Assembly: GCA_021774355.1 (NCBI GenBank)
Contig: JAJFJE010000215.1
Coordinates: 1 to 6,299 of the forward strand
Source of the DNA: Alphaproteobacteria bacterium
Lineage (GTDB): Bacteria > Pseudomonadota > Alphaproteobacteria > Zavarziniales > Zavarziniaceae
DNA length: 6,299 bases
Direction of reading: 5' to 3'
Shown: piece after piece, positions 6,212 through 6,299 of the stretch
Position numbering within the stretch: position 1 is the first letter of the stretch
How the letters are laid out: every line of letters starts with the position of its first letter
Made by a program: the position numbers and the translations under genes
The notes under the pieces: model-generated
What the model was told of the DNA's origin: nothing
Databases searched by the model: none
The model's input: only the letters and a program-made list of their open reading frames with translations

Positions 6212-6234
6212 GGGGCCGGCGCGCGGCCGGCCCC
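6212..6234. terminator. hairpin between convergent serA and aconitase genes
   Basis: GGGGCCGGC (6212-6220) pairs perfectly with GCCGGCCCC (6226-6234) around GCGCG. It lies six bases beyond the aconitase stop codon on the minus strand and is probably its terminator, while also backing up the serA hairpin from the other side. Neither flank has a T-run. Confidence 0.5.
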
Positions 6235-6240
6235 TGGTGG

Positions 6241-6299
6241 TCAGGCGGCCTTGACCAGGCCGCGCAGCACATAGTGCAGGATGCCGCCGTGGCGGTAGT
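6241..6299 (-). CDS. acnA: aconitate hydratase, C-terminal end only
   Basis: Only the last 18 codons and the stop are present, reading YRHGGILHYVLRGLVKAA on the minus strand; the rest lies beyond the right edge. The YR-GGIL-YVLR ending is the conserved C-terminus of AcnA-type aconitase, the iron-sulfur enzyme that interconverts citrate and isocitrate in the TCA cycle. The gene is convergent with serA. The catalytic and cluster-binding residues are outside the window, so the call rests on this short but distinctive tail. Confidence 0.8.
   Translation of the reverse strand, partial: YRHGGILHYVLRGLVKAA

Overview
The base composition is very GC-rich and the proteins are typical of Alphaproteobacteria: a Methanosarcina-type SerC, a 524-residue SerA, an AqpS-type arsenic channel and long-form low-molecular-weight-phosphatase-fold ArsC. 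The source is probably a free-living alphaproteobacterium, perhaps Rhodospirillales-like. Genus cannot be fixed from the sequence alone. All genes appear intact. I see no insertion sequence, tRNA, rRNA or CRISPR array.

Positions 56-2101 (+) hold a compact four-gene arsenic operon, arsR-arsI/cadI-arsC-aqpS. A perfect TTGACA -35 box sits next to a 32-bp near-palindrome that runs into the arsR start codon, so ArsR probably blocks its own promoter and leaves when As(III) binds. ArsC reduces arsenate to arsenite. The ArsI/CadI-like dioxygenase probably cleaves the C-As bond of trivalent methylarsenicals, or handles the metalloid in a related way. AqpS is the probable exit channel. No ArsB or Acr3 pump lies in the window, so export rests on the channel or on genes elsewhere.

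Positions 2170-3153 (-) encode a YajO-like aldo/keto reductase, convergent with aqpS and divergent from serC. A GC-rich hairpin without a U-tract separates it from aqpS.

Positions 3241-6147 (+) hold serC and serA, the first two steps of the phosphorylated serine pathway. They are preceded by a leader with two adjacent perfect hairpins, the second of which carries the serC ribosome binding site in its loop. This fits the serC RNA motif known from Alphaproteobacteria. The serC-serA spacer holds a further hairpin. Several strong GC hairpins lie between serA and the convergent, truncated aconitase gene at the right edge (6241-6299, -).

I found no clearly novel system. The points most worth checking are the structured serC leader, the operator/start-codon overlap with a possibly leaderless arsR transcript, and the arginine-to-valine change in the AqpS selectivity filter, combined with ArsI in one operon.
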